Of a stretch of 64,000 nt of DNA, positions 43,908 through 52,753 are shown one piece after another. The notes beneath the pieces are model-generated. The model was not told the origin of the DNA. It made no database searches and saw only the letters and a list, made by a program, of their open reading frames with translations. Position 1 is the stretch's first letter. Every line of letters starts with the position of its first letter. A program made the translations under genes and the position numbers. This stretch comes from Rhizobium sp. FY34 (lineage in GTDB: Bacteria; Pseudomonadota; Alphaproteobacteria; Rhizobiales; Rhizobiaceae): positions 179,308 through 243,307 of the forward strand of contig NZ_STFZ01000036.1 of assembly GCF_005222845.1 (NCBI RefSeq), given 5' to 3'.

Positions 43908-44534
43908 ATGTCGATCTCGCGCCGCGGGCTAATCTTCGGGCTTCCGCTGTTTCTGGCTGGATGCTCCACAGCAACGATGAACCCGCAGGCTGATTATTCT
44001 GCATTGCCGGCAGAAAAGTTTCCGCTGAAGACGGTGCCGATCGACCAGATCAAGCCGGAGCTGCGCCGCACGGAAGTGGCCTATGCAACGCCGCACAAGC
44101 CCGGAACCATCGTGGTCGATACACCGGCGCGCCGCCTTTACTACGTCCTCGATAATGGCAAGGCGATCCGTTACGGTGTGGGCGTCGGCCGCGCCGGCCT
44201 TGCTTTGTCCGGCAATGCCTATGTGGGGCGCAAGGCGGAATGGCCGACATGGACGCCGACGGCAAACATGATCCGTCGCGATCCGCAGAAAAACCTGAAA
44301 TATGCCGGCGGCATGCCGGGCGGTCCCAACAATCCGCTGGGCGCGCGCGCCATGTATCTCTATCGCGGCGGCAATGACACGCATTTCCGCATCCATGGCA
44401 CGAACCAGCCGCAGTCCATCGGCCATGCCATGTCGAGCGGCTGCGTGCGCATGATGAACCACGACGTCATCGACCTGGCCGCCCGCGTCAAGGTTGGCGA
44501 TCGGGTGGTCGTCATCCAGGAAGCTCGCGCCTGA
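43908..44534 (+). CDS. L,D-transpeptidase (YkuD family), lipoprotein-like
   Basis: This 208-residue protein has a lipoprotein signal (LIFGLPLFLAGC, Cys19). The YkuD domain has IVVDTPARRLYYVLDNGKAI, HGTNQPQSIGHAMSSGCVRM and catalytic Cys179. It makes 3-3 peptidoglycan crosslinks, which are prominent in Rhizobiales with polar growth. It may instead attach proteins to peptidoglycan. It stands alone with its own upstream region. Confidence 0.88.
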   Translation: MSISRRGLIFGLPLFLAGCSTATMNPQADYSALPAEKFPLKTVPIDQIKPELRRTEVAYATPHKPGTIVVDTPARRLYYVLDNGKAIRYGVGVGRAGLALSGNAYVGRKAEWPTWTPTANMIRRDPQKNLKYAGGMPGGPNNPLGARAMYLYRGGNDTHFRIHGTNQPQSIGHAMSSGCVRMMNHDVIDLAARVKVGDRVVVIQEARA

Positions 44535-44583
44535 CTTGAAGAGACGGTGCGTCAGGCTGAAAAGCTCTGCGGCACTGGCTCTG

Positions 44584-45813
44584 TCAGGCAGTTCGGCGTC
44601 TCTCGCGCTTCTCGACGGCAATCGAAATCAGGAAGACGACAAGGCCAAGCGCGGACAGGACGGCGCCGACATAGCCGGTGGCGCCATAGCCAAAGCCAGC
44701 GGCAATCACCAGTCCGCCGAGCCAGGCGCCGAGCGCATTGGCAATGTTGAAGGCGGAATGGGTGGTTGCAGCAGCCAGCGTCTGCGCATCGGCAGCCACA
44801 TCCATCAACCGTGTCTGCACGGCGGGGCAGGCGGCAAAGCCGCAGCCGGTCAGGAACACGCAAATGCACAGCATGACTGGATTGTGCGCCGTGAGCGAGA
44901 AGACGGCCATGATCAGCACATTGGCGGCCAGCATGCCGCCGATCGTGCCGTTCAGCGAATAATCCGCCATGCGCGAGCCCACAATATTGCCGACATTCAT
45001 ACCGATGCCGAAGAGTGCCAGCACCACCGCGACCATGGAAACCGGCATGCCGGCCGTATCGGTGGTGGTCTTGGCGATATAGCTGAAGATCGAGAACATG
45101 CCGCCGAAGCCGATGGCTGCCACCGCAAAGGCGAGCCAGACCTGCAGACGCCCGAAGGCGCTGAGTTCCCGGCGCATGCTTGCACCTTCGGCCACTCGGT
45201 CTTTCGGCAGGTAAAGGGCAATCAGCGCCACCGTGAGGCCGCCGACGGCTGCCACCAGCAGAAAGGCCGCGCGCCAGTTCATCATCTGGCCAAGGAAGGT
45301 GGCAACCGGCGTACCGATCAGCGTTGCAATCGTCAGACCCAGCATGACACGACCGACCGCCCGCACCCGCCGGTGCGGCGGCGCCATGGAGGCGGCCACC
45401 AGTGCTGCCACGCCGAAATAGGCGCCATGCGGCAGGCCGGTGATGAAGCGCAACACGGTAAAGCTTGCAAATTCGGGCGCCAGCGCACTTGCCACATTGC
45501 CGAGCGCAAACACCGACATCAGCAGAAGAAGCAGGGTCTTGCGCGGCAGCTTGGCGGCGAGTGCCGCAATGATTGGCGCACCGATGACGACGCCGAGCGC
45601 ATAGGCGCTGATAACGTGACCGGCCTGCGGGATCGACACGTCATAGGTCGCAGCCACATTCGGCAACAGTCCCATGATGGCGAATTCGCCGGTGCCGATG
45701 GCAAAGCCACCGACGGCGAGCGCAATTTCGATCAGGGCAATGGTGAGCGGAGAAAGCGGCGCGGCCTCGTGGCGGGCCGGCGCTTGGGAAAGATCGGCTG
45801 TAGCGTCGGTCAT
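44584..45813 (-). CDS. MFS efflux transporter (arabinose-exporter type)
   Basis: This 409-residue protein has twelve predicted helices (IEIALAVGGFAIGTGEFAIM at the start) and the MFS loop region RKTLLLLLMS after helix 2. Similar proteins (AraJ/YdhP-like) export sugars or drugs. It converges with the transpeptidase gene. No regulator is adjacent, so the substrate is open. Confidence 0.82.
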   Translation of the reverse strand: MTDATADLSQAPARHEAAPLSPLTIALIEIALAVGGFAIGTGEFAIMGLLPNVAATYDVSIPQAGHVISAYALGVVIGAPIIAALAAKLPRKTLLLLLMSVFALGNVASALAPEFASFTVLRFITGLPHGAYFGVAALVAASMAPPHRRVRAVGRVMLGLTIATLIGTPVATFLGQMMNWRAAFLLVAAVGGLTVALIALYLPKDRVAEGASMRRELSAFGRLQVWLAFAVAAIGFGGMFSIFSYIAKTTTDTAGMPVSMVAVVLALFGIGMNVGNIVGSRMADYSLNGTIGGMLAANVLIMAVFSLTAHNPVMLCICVFLTGCGFAACPAVQTRLMDVAADAQTLAAATTHSAFNIANALGAWLGGLVIAAGFGYGATGYVGAVLSALGLVVFLISIAVEKRERRRTA

Positions 45814-46059
45814 GGCATTTTCAAGAAAAGGCCGACGCCTGGGCGCCGGCCGAATTTGGGAGGAGGTCGAGCCTTCAAGGAAAGCTCTATTGATAAGGCT
45901 ACCATACTATTTTGCGTTGCGGGAGAGGCGAAATTGCGGTCGCTAAATTATCACGATTGGCGAGCATAAGGCGTCTGACACTTGCCGCCGCGCCGCAAGC
46001 AACCATTTTGACGCTACCCCGTTGTGATGCCGCCCTCTTGTCCCGGAACCCATGCGCCC

Positions 46060-47022
46060 ATGAACCTTATCGCCATTTTCAACCGCGACGGCGGCACTTT
46101 CAGGACGACCGACATGGATGCCTATTGCCGCAAGGCCGAGCAGGTGTTCCGTGCCGAGGGGCATAGCATCGAATGCCGTGTCGTCTCGGGAGAGGACGTG
46201 GTTGATGCGATGGAAAAGGTGGCAGTCACTCAAGGCGTCGATGGCCTGATTGCCGGCGGCGGTGACGGCACGATTTCGGTTGCCGCCGGCATTGCCTGGC
46301 GGAGCGGCCTGGCGCTCGGGATCGTACCGGCCGGCACGATGAACCTGTTTGCCCGCACCTTGAAGCTGCCGCTCGATATCTGGCAGGTGCTTGACGTGCT
46401 GGCTAAGGGGGAGGTGGCGCAGGTGGATATTGCCAGTGCCAATGGGCGCAGCTTCGTGCACCAGTTTTCCGCCGGTCTGCATGCCCGCATGGTGCGCTAT
46501 CGCAACCAGATGAGTTTTGCCTCAAGACTCGGCAAGATACGCGCCAGCACGCGCGCTGCCCTCAGCGTCATGCTCAATCCGCCGGTCTTTGAGATGGAGT
46601 TCAATGCGAGAGGCCATCAGGGTCGTCGCAGGGTTTCGGCCATTTCGGTATCGAACAACGAGTTTGGCAGCGATGCGCTGCTGTTTGCCGATAGCGTGAC
46701 AGGCGGGCACCTCGGTTTCTATACGGCCGATCCGCTGACGCCGACGGGCGTGGCCCGACTGGCAATCGATATCTTGCGCGGGCGCCTCAAGGACAATGAG
46801 TCCGTCAACGCCATGACCGTGCAGGAGGTGGAACTGCATTTTCCCCGCAAGCGCCATGATCTGCGCTGCGTGATCGATGGCGAACTTCTGCCAATGGATC
46901 GCGATGTGCATCTGAAGATCCATGCGGGCGAGTTGAAGGTGCTGGTGCGCAAGCCGCAGCACCCTATGGCCCAGGTGCAGGCACGGGAGGGCGCCCTGGA
47001 TCAGACTGCTGCGGGGCTGTGA
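46060..47022 (+). CDS. Diacylglycerol-kinase-family lipid kinase
   Basis: This 320-residue protein has the DAGK catalytic motif GLIAGGGDGTISVAAGI and PAGTMNLFARTLKLP, followed by the C-terminal beta-sandwich region (EVELHFPRKRHDLRCVIDGE). It probably phosphorylates a lipid such as diacylglycerol or a sphingoid-like base. The ATG at 46060 (MNLIAIFNRDGGTF) is chosen over one 36 bases earlier. It converges with the glutamine-synthetase-like gene, four bases apart. Confidence 0.82.
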   Translation: MNLIAIFNRDGGTFRTTDMDAYCRKAEQVFRAEGHSIECRVVSGEDVVDAMEKVAVTQGVDGLIAGGGDGTISVAAGIAWRSGLALGIVPAGTMNLFARTLKLPLDIWQVLDVLAKGEVAQVDIASANGRSFVHQFSAGLHARMVRYRNQMSFASRLGKIRASTRAALSVMLNPPVFEMEFNARGHQGRRRVSAISVSNNEFGSDALLFADSVTGGHLGFYTADPLTPTGVARLAIDILRGRLKDNESVNAMTVQEVELHFPRKRHDLRCVIDGELLPMDRDVHLKIHAGELKVLVRKPQHPMAQVQAREGALDQTAAGL

Positions 47023-47026
47023 GGCC

Positions 47027-48400
47027 TCAAATCCTCGGCAGGTAGGTCTGGTAGTCGAAGCTGGAAACGGTGCGCAGGAAGGTCATGGCCTCCTTGCGTT
47101 TCGTATCGCCATAGATACGCTGGTATTCGGCACCGAAGAGATCGCGGATGAAATCCGAGGCGCGGAACCGATCGACGGCGGTCAGGAAATCATGCGTCAG
47201 CACGTCCGGATTGCCGGGTTCGCTGCCCGGCGCGGTGACGGGGCCTGGATCGAGCGTCTCATCAAGGCCGAGCAATATGCCGCCGAGGATGGCCGCGAGC
47301 AGCAGATGCGGATTGGCATCGGCGCCGGCGACGCGGTGTTCGATGCGGGCTGCCGGTCCTGACGAATCCGGGATGCGGATGGCCGTGCCGCGATGGCCAA
47401 AACCCCAATCGATCTTGTCGGGCGCAAAGGAACCTGGCTGGAAGCGCCGATAGGAATTGGCAAAGGGGGCAAAGACCAACTGCGCCGCCTGCATGGTCTG
47501 CAGCATGCCGGCCGTGATGGATTTGAGCTTGAGCGGATCGCCATCGCGTGCGTCGAGAATGTTGTTGCCGTCGCGGTCGATGATGCTGGCATGCACATGC
47601 AGGCCGGAGCCTGCCTGATCGCCATAGGGTTTTGCCATGCAGGTGGCTTTGAGCCCATGCCGGCGGGCAGCAAAATCCACGACGCGCTTCAGGTAGATAC
47701 AGTCATCGGCAGCGGCCATAGCATCCGGCCTGTGCAGGAGGTTCACCTCGAATTGGCCGGGGCCGAATTCCGCCGTTGTGGCATCGGCAGGCAGGCCCAT
47801 ATCGTTGCAGAAGCGGCGGACCGTATCGAGATAGTCTTCCATGGCTGCCGTGGCGCGCATGTCATAGAGCTGGAAGCCTTCTACCTCGCCATTCATCACC
47901 AGCGCCTTTGGCGGCATCGGCTTTCCCGTCTCGCGGAAATCCGGCTCGATGACGTAGAATTCCAGTTCGGTCGCCACAACCGGTGTCAGCCCGCGCTCCT
48001 TGAACCGCTCCAGCACGCGGGTAAGGATGGCGCGCGGGCAGATCTCATGCGGTTCACCCGATAGGCGATGCATGGTGGCCAGAACCTGTTTCGAACCCTT
48101 TGGCCCCCAGGGTAGCGCCGCCAGCGAATTGCGGTCCGGCACGCAGATGCCGTCCGGATCTCCCAGCGTCAGCGAAATCTGGGTGATGTCGTCATTGTCG
48201 TCGCCCCAGATATCCAGCGATTGGGTGGAGGAGGGTAGGCGCACGGTGTTCTTCCACACCTTGTCCTCGGCCTTCAGCGGGATCATCTTGCCGCGCAGAT
48301 CACCGTTCATGCCAACCAGCAGCACTTCGATGCGCGCCTCGGGGCTTGCTGTGTCCTCGGCCTGCGCCTGTCCACCGTCCGTCATGCTGTCATTCGTCAT
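47027..48400 (-). CDS. Glutamine-synthetase-like ligase (PuuA type)
   Basis: This 457-residue protein has the GS fold: ATELEFYVIEPDFRETG, TAEFGPGQFEVNLLHRPDAM, GDQAGSGLHVHASIIDRDGN and the SSGPAARIEHRVAGADANPH region near the C-terminus. No Tyr in an adenylylation loop is clear. Sequences of this type include gamma-glutamylputrescine synthetases. It is divergent from a class III aminotransferase gene, which supports amine/polyamine breakdown. The ATG at 48400 is used; a longer upstream frame crosses the promoter. Confidence 0.8.
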   Translation of the reverse strand: MTNDSMTDGGQAQAEDTASPEARIEVLLVGMNGDLRGKMIPLKAEDKVWKNTVRLPSSTQSLDIWGDDNDDITQISLTLGDPDGICVPDRNSLAALPWGPKGSKQVLATMHRLSGEPHEICPRAILTRVLERFKERGLTPVVATELEFYVIEPDFRETGKPMPPKALVMNGEVEGFQLYDMRATAAMEDYLDTVRRFCNDMGLPADATTAEFGPGQFEVNLLHRPDAMAAADDCIYLKRVVDFAARRHGLKATCMAKPYGDQAGSGLHVHASIIDRDGNNILDARDGDPLKLKSITAGMLQTMQAAQLVFAPFANSYRRFQPGSFAPDKIDWGFGHRGTAIRIPDSSGPAARIEHRVAGADANPHLLLAAILGGILLGLDETLDPGPVTAPGSEPGNPDVLTHDFLTAVDRFRASDFIRDLFGAEYQRIYGDTKRKEAMTFLRTVSSFDYQTYLPRI

Positions 48401-48554
48401 CCCATTGCCCTGTCTTTTTGCGTTCGCATGCGGGAGCCGACAGGGCTCCTTGCCAAACGTGTTCCCCTTGGTCCATGTTCGTAGCCGATCAGAAACCGCC
48501 TTACAATCAGGCATGCCATAGCCCGTAACGGCCCTTTGGTATGCGGAGGATGCC

Positions 48555-49922
48555 GTGAACGCGATGAAAGCCCTTTCCAATCTCAGTGCCATCGATGCGG
48601 CCCACCATCTGCATCCCTTTTCGGATATGAAGCAGCTGAACGAGAAGGGCACGCGCATCATCGCGCGCGGCGAGGGCGTCCACATCTGGGATGCGCAGGG
48701 CAAGAAATATCTCGATGGATTTGCCGGCCTCTGGTGCGTCAATATCGGCTATGGACGCCGTGAGATCGCCGAGGCCGTGGCGCGGCAGATGAACGAGCTG
48801 CCCTATTACAACACCTTCTTCGGCACGACGAACGAGCCGGCAACGCTTCTGGCGCAGAAGGTCACCGCCCATACCGGCGGGCGGATGAACCATGTCTTCT
48901 TCACCAATTCGGGCTCCGAGGCGACCGATACCTGGTTTCGCATGGCACGCGTTTATTGGAAGGCGCTGGGCCAGCCATCCAAGACCCATGTGATCGGCAG
49001 GCGCAACGGCTATCATGGCTCGACGGTGGCCGGCGCTTCGCTGGGCGGCATGAAGCACATGCATGAGCAGGGCAACCTGCCGATCGAGGGCATTTCGCAT
49101 ATCGGCCAGCCCTATTGGTATGCCGATGGCGGCGATCTGACGCCGGCTGAATTCGGGCTGAAGATGGCGCGCGAGCTGGAGGCGAGGATTGACGAACTGG
49201 GCGAGGAAAATGTCGCGGCCTTCGTTGCCGAGCCGATCCAGGGGGCCGGCGGTGTCATCGTACCGCCGGACACCTACTGGCCGGAGATTGCCCGCATCTG
49301 CCGCGAGCGCAATATCCTGCTGGTGGCCGACGAGGTGATCTGCGGCTTTGGGCGTCTCGGCAGTTGGTTCGGTCACCAGCATTTCGGTTTCGAGCCGGAT
49401 CTGGCGCCGATCGCCAAGGGTCTGTCATCCGGCTATCTGCCGATTGGCGGCTTGCTGGTCAGCGACCGCGTCGCCCGCGTCATGATCGAGGAGGCGGGCG
49501 ACTTCAACCACGGCTTTACCTATTCTGGCCATCCGGTCTGTGCCGCAGCAGCGCTTGAGAACCTGCGTATCATCGAGGAGGAAGGGCTGGTCGAGCGGGT
49601 GCGCGACGATATCGGCCCTTATTTCGCAGCGTCGCTCAAAAGCCTGGAAGACCACGAGATCGTCGGTCAGGTGGATGTCGTCGGCCTGATTGCCGGGGTG
49701 CAGATTGCAGCCGACAAGGCAACCCGCCGCCGGTTTGCCAAGCCCGACGATGCCGGTTCCACTGTGCGCAATCATTGCCTGGAAAACGGCCTGGTGATGC
49801 GCGCCACCGGCGACCGCATGCTGGCCTCACCGGCACTTGTGATTTCCCGCAGCGAAGTGGACCAGATGACCGAGACCCTGCGCAAGGGGCTCGATCACTT
49901 GCGTGATACGGCCTCCCGCTGA
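48555..49922 (+). CDS. Class III aminotransferase (omega-amine:pyruvate type)
   Basis: This 455-residue PLP enzyme has GFAGLWCVNIGYGRREIA at the N-terminus, FFTNSGSEATDTWFRMAR, VADEVICGFGRLGSWFG (Asp for the pyridine nitrogen) and the PLP Lys in APIAKGLSSGYLPIGG. It transfers amino groups from amines such as putrescine or related compounds to pyruvate. The GTG at 48555 (or an ATG nine bases later) is the start. It is divergent from the glutamine-synthetase-like gene, a common pairing in proteobacterial amine catabolism. Confidence 0.85.
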   Translation: MNAMKALSNLSAIDAAHHLHPFSDMKQLNEKGTRIIARGEGVHIWDAQGKKYLDGFAGLWCVNIGYGRREIAEAVARQMNELPYYNTFFGTTNEPATLLAQKVTAHTGGRMNHVFFTNSGSEATDTWFRMARVYWKALGQPSKTHVIGRRNGYHGSTVAGASLGGMKHMHEQGNLPIEGISHIGQPYWYADGGDLTPAEFGLKMARELEARIDELGEENVAAFVAEPIQGAGGVIVPPDTYWPEIARICRERNILLVADEVICGFGRLGSWFGHQHFGFEPDLAPIAKGLSSGYLPIGGLLVSDRVARVMIEEAGDFNHGFTYSGHPVCAAAALENLRIIEEEGLVERVRDDIGPYFAASLKSLEDHEIVGQVDVVGLIAGVQIAADKATRRRFAKPDDAGSTVRNHCLENGLVMRATGDRMLASPALVISRSEVDQMTETLRKGLDHLRDTASR

Positions 49923-49927
49923 GCAGT

Positions 49928-50944
49928 TCAGCGGGGCGCTTCGTCGCTATAGACATCGCGAACGATGTAGCTGACGGAATTGTCGTCGCGATAATAGGTT
50001 CTGGCAATCATCTCGGCGAGAATGCCGGTGGTGATCAGCTGAACGGCAGACAGAAACAGCATGACGCCGATCAGGAAGAGCGGTCGCGTGCCGATATGGC
50101 TGCCGAAGACGAACTTATCGATGAAGAGATAGCCGAGGATCAGGCCGGCAAGGCTGCCGAGTCCGAGGCCGAGAGAGCCGAAGAAATGGCCCGGCCGCGC
50201 CTTGAAGCGCATGAAGAACATCACCGACAGAAGATCGAGGATGACCCGGAAGGTGCGCGATATGCCGTATTTCGACGTGCCGTGCTGGCGCGCGTGATGG
50301 GCGACCGGCATTTCGCCAATGCGGGAACTGGGCACCACGCCGGCCACCCAGGCCGGAATGAAGCGGTGCATTTCGCCCATCAGCTTCACCTGCTTGATGA
50401 CGGTTGCGCGGTAGATCTTCAGGCTGCAGCCATAATCATGCAGGCGCACGCCGGTCATTCGGCCGATCAGCCGGTTGGCGATGAAGGAAGGGACCTTGCG
50501 CAGCAGCAGGCCATCCTGACGGTTCTTGCGCCAGCCGACCAGAAGATCGAGTTCGCGCCGCTCCAGTTCCGCCACCATGTGCGGAATGTCCTTGGGGTCG
50601 TTCTGCAGGTCGCCGTCCAGCGTGGCTATCAACCGACCGCGCGCCTGGGTAATGCCGGCCTGCATGGCAGCCGTCTGGCCGAAATTGCGTTGCAGGGCCA
50701 CCACATGCAGATCAAGCCCCGGTCTGCCGAGCGCGCTTCTTGCATTGGCAAGCGTCGCATCCGTGCTGCCGTCGTCAACCAGAATGAGCTCCCATGGCAA
50801 GGCATAGGCGGCCATGGCATCCGTGATTCGGGCAATCAGAGGCCCAAGGCTTTCCTCTTCGTTGAAGACCGGAACCACGATGGAAAGCTCAATATCTGCG
50901 ATTGGCGCCTGAGAGGGCTTGATCGCTTCCGCAATTGTCTGCAC
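49928..50944 (-). CDS. Family 2 glycosyltransferase with two C-terminal helices (GtrB/DPM type)
   Basis: This 338-residue enzyme has VVPVFNEEESLGPLIARI and LILVDDGSTDATL at the N-terminus, TLDGDLQNDPKDIP as the metal-binding region and a W-rich stretch (VGWRKNRQDGLL). Two helices near the C-terminus (GSLGLGLGSLAGLILGYLF, LIGVMLFLSAVQLITTGIL) anchor it. It likely makes a polyprenyl-phosphate sugar for envelope glycosylation. It diverges from a flippase-like membrane protein gene. Confidence 0.85.
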   Translation of the reverse strand: MQTIAEAIKPSQAPIADIELSIVVPVFNEEESLGPLIARITDAMAAYALPWELILVDDGSTDATLANARSALGRPGLDLHVVALQRNFGQTAAMQAGITQARGRLIATLDGDLQNDPKDIPHMVAELERRELDLLVGWRKNRQDGLLLRKVPSFIANRLIGRMTGVRLHDYGCSLKIYRATVIKQVKLMGEMHRFIPAWVAGVVPSSRIGEMPVAHHARQHGTSKYGISRTFRVILDLLSVMFFMRFKARPGHFFGSLGLGLGSLAGLILGYLFIDKFVFGSHIGTRPLFLIGVMLFLSAVQLITTGILAEMIARTYYRDDNSVSYIVRDVYSDEAPR

Positions 50945-51032
50945 TGGCTCTTTCTCCTAAACCACGATGGTTTCGGTACGCTGGGCGCGCCGTCCTTGCA
51001 ACGTCAACGGACGTCACGCGTGCCTTCACTAT

Positions 51033-52007
51033 ATGATGTATGAGATGCCAGCCAGACGAAAATCTTGGACCAAAAGACACGGAGCCACGCTCGTCACATT
51101 GGGCGCAGTGCTGGCCTATGGCTTCTTCATCGAATGGTTCTGGGGCTGGGGCGAGATTGTCCGCCGCTGGCAGGATGCCGGCTGGGCCATGCTGTGCACG
51201 GCCATGGGCCTTTTGCTCTCAACCTATGTGCTGCGCACCTGGCGGATACACGATTATTTCCCCACTGAAACCCGCGGCCAGTTTCCCCGTCTTCTGCGGC
51301 TGGTGCAGGTGCATAACCTGTTGAATGTCATGCTGCCATTTCGAAGCGGGGAGGTGAGCTTTCCCCTATTGATGAAACAGGAATTCGGCGTTTCCTTCAC
51401 GCGAGCCAGTGCAGCGCTCCTCGTCATGCGGCTTTTCGACCTGCATGCGCTATTGGCGGCGGCCGGGGCGGGACTTCTGCTGGAAAAGGGCGGCTTGCTT
51501 CTCTGGGTGGGCTGGGTTCTCTTCGCGCTCCTGCCGGCCTTCGGCTTTGCGTTGCGCCGCCCGCTGTTTCGTCTTCTCCACGGAACCCTGCCGGTGAAGC
51601 TGCAACGCATGCTCGGCGAAGTCGAAGCCGGCCTGCCGCTCGACACCCCGGCCTTCATCCGCGCCTGGCTGGCGACGCTGATCAACTGGTTCGTCAAGAT
51701 TGCGGTGCTCGCCTGGGTACTGCTGTTGCTCGCCGATATCCCGCTGGGATCAGCCTTTGGCGGTGCATTGGGCGGAGAGCTGTCCTCGGTTCTGCCCGTC
51801 CATGCGCCGGGCGGCATCGGCACCTATCCGGCCGGCATCATTGCCGGCGCGCTCGGCTCCGGTGCCGATCACAAAGAAGGTGCGCTGGGTGTGCTTGGCC
51901 GGGCGTCGGTCAACGCACATCTGCTGATCATCGTCAGTTCCGTCGTCGGCACGCTTTTGTCCATGCTGGTGGCAAGGGGAAGGGCCGAAGGATCGTCAGA
52001 CCGCTAA
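51033..52007 (+). CDS. Integral membrane protein of the LPG synthase TM family
   Basis: This protein of about 324 residues belongs to the UPF0104/lysylphosphatidylglycerol synthase transmembrane family. It has the RSGEVSFPLLMKQEFGVSFT segment (RxGE motif) and the C-terminal HAPGGIGTYPAGIIAGALGS. Seven or eight helices are expected. Several ATG codons (51033, 51036, 51045) compete and none has a clear ribosome site. Divergent location beside a polyprenyl-glycosyltransferase suggests a joint envelope-lipid role. Confidence 0.75.
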   Translation: MMYEMPARRKSWTKRHGATLVTLGAVLAYGFFIEWFWGWGEIVRRWQDAGWAMLCTAMGLLLSTYVLRTWRIHDYFPTETRGQFPRLLRLVQVHNLLNVMLPFRSGEVSFPLLMKQEFGVSFTRASAALLVMRLFDLHALLAAAGAGLLLEKGGLLLWVGWVLFALLPAFGFALRRPLFRLLHGTLPVKLQRMLGEVEAGLPLDTPAFIRAWLATLINWFVKIAVLAWVLLLLADIPLGSAFGGALGGELSSVLPVHAPGGIGTYPAGIIAGALGSGADHKEGALGVLGRASVNAHLLIIVSSVVGTLLSMLVARGRAEGSSDR

Positions 52008-52432
52008 ACGGCATTCGCCAATGATAGTGCTATCTGCCGCAGGTCAGAATCGGCGCTTTGCTGCAGTTTGCGGACGAGCGTTTCGTCCGCCGTGACGAAC
52101 TGGCAGCGTTCCTGCAATGCCAACGCAAGGTAGGTGCAGTCGTAGGCCGGATGATCGAGTAGGAGGGAAAGCTGAATGCTCTTGCCGAAAAGCGGCAGGA
52201 GCGGCGCCAACTGCATGTCGGAACCTTCGATAAGTCGTGCGGCAAACTGTGCCTCTGCCGACGTCAGCTCGCCGCGCCGCACCTTCTTCCAGAAGATGTT
52301 GGCGCATTCCGGCAGGATCAGATCGGGAGCAATCAACTGGTGCCGTTTGGCAAGGGCAACCGCCTGTGGCGTTTCCCTCTCATTGACGACTCACTTGATC
52401 ACCACGCTTGCGTCTACGACGAAGATGCTCAC
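52004..52432 (-). pseudogene. vapC: VapC-type PIN-domain toxin with an in-frame stop
   Basis: From the GTG at 52432 the frame reads VSIFVVDASVVIK, then TGA at 52391-52393, then VVNERETPQAVALAKRHQLI and on to the end at 52004. In homologues the stop position is usually Trp (VIKWVVNE), and TGG to TGA is a single change. The catalytic Asp of VVDASVV is before the stop; the remaining acidic residues (DCTYLALA, VTADETL) follow it. The frame overlaps the antitoxin gene by four bases and, at its 3' end, the flippase-like gene by four. It was an RNase toxin; it is now probably inactive. Confidence 0.8.
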
Positions 52433-52707
52433 CGCTCAGCGCGCCCCTCTCGCATGAGATCCTCTGACGGTGTGTGCTGCCTATGTGCAGTGAGCGCCCG
52501 AAATTCCGCCGCCAGCGTTTCCAAGCTGGGACGTACCTCAAGCGGGCCATCCCAGCCGGTACCTTCAAGTTTATCCAGAGCACGCCTTTGCTTCTCGATG
52601 ATGAGAAACCGACGAAGCACGTCTTCCAGGCTCGCGGTCAGGGGCAGACCTGTCGCTTCCTTGGCTTCGATCAACAGGGCATCGTCTACATTGAACGTGA
52701 TCTGCAT
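52429..52707 (-). CDS. vapB: VapB-type antitoxin
   Basis: This 92-residue protein starts MQITFNVDDALLIEAKEATG, the ribbon-helix-helix-type DNA-binding part, with GGAGG seven bases upstream. The C-terminal stretch (LDKLEGTGWDGPLE and beyond) would bind and block the toxin. The stop overlaps the toxin start (GTGA). Unlike its partner it is intact. Confidence 0.75.
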   Translation of the reverse strand: MQITFNVDDALLIEAKEATGLPLTASLEDVLRRFLIIEKQRRALDKLEGTGWDGPLEVRPSLETLAAEFRALTAHRQHTPSEDLMREGRAER

Positions 52708-52753
52708 AGGAGCCTCCATATGCAGATCACCATAACGCATCTCTAGCGTGATG

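Noticed and set aside
44494..45969. Long plus-strand open frame opposite the MFS transporter
   Set aside because: It is a shadow frame; the minus strand encodes a clear transporter over the same bases.
52004..52432. Stop-codon readthrough or selenocysteine at the vapC TGA
   Set aside because: The position is normally Trp and no selenocysteine insertion structure is visible, so a simple nonsense mutation is more likely.
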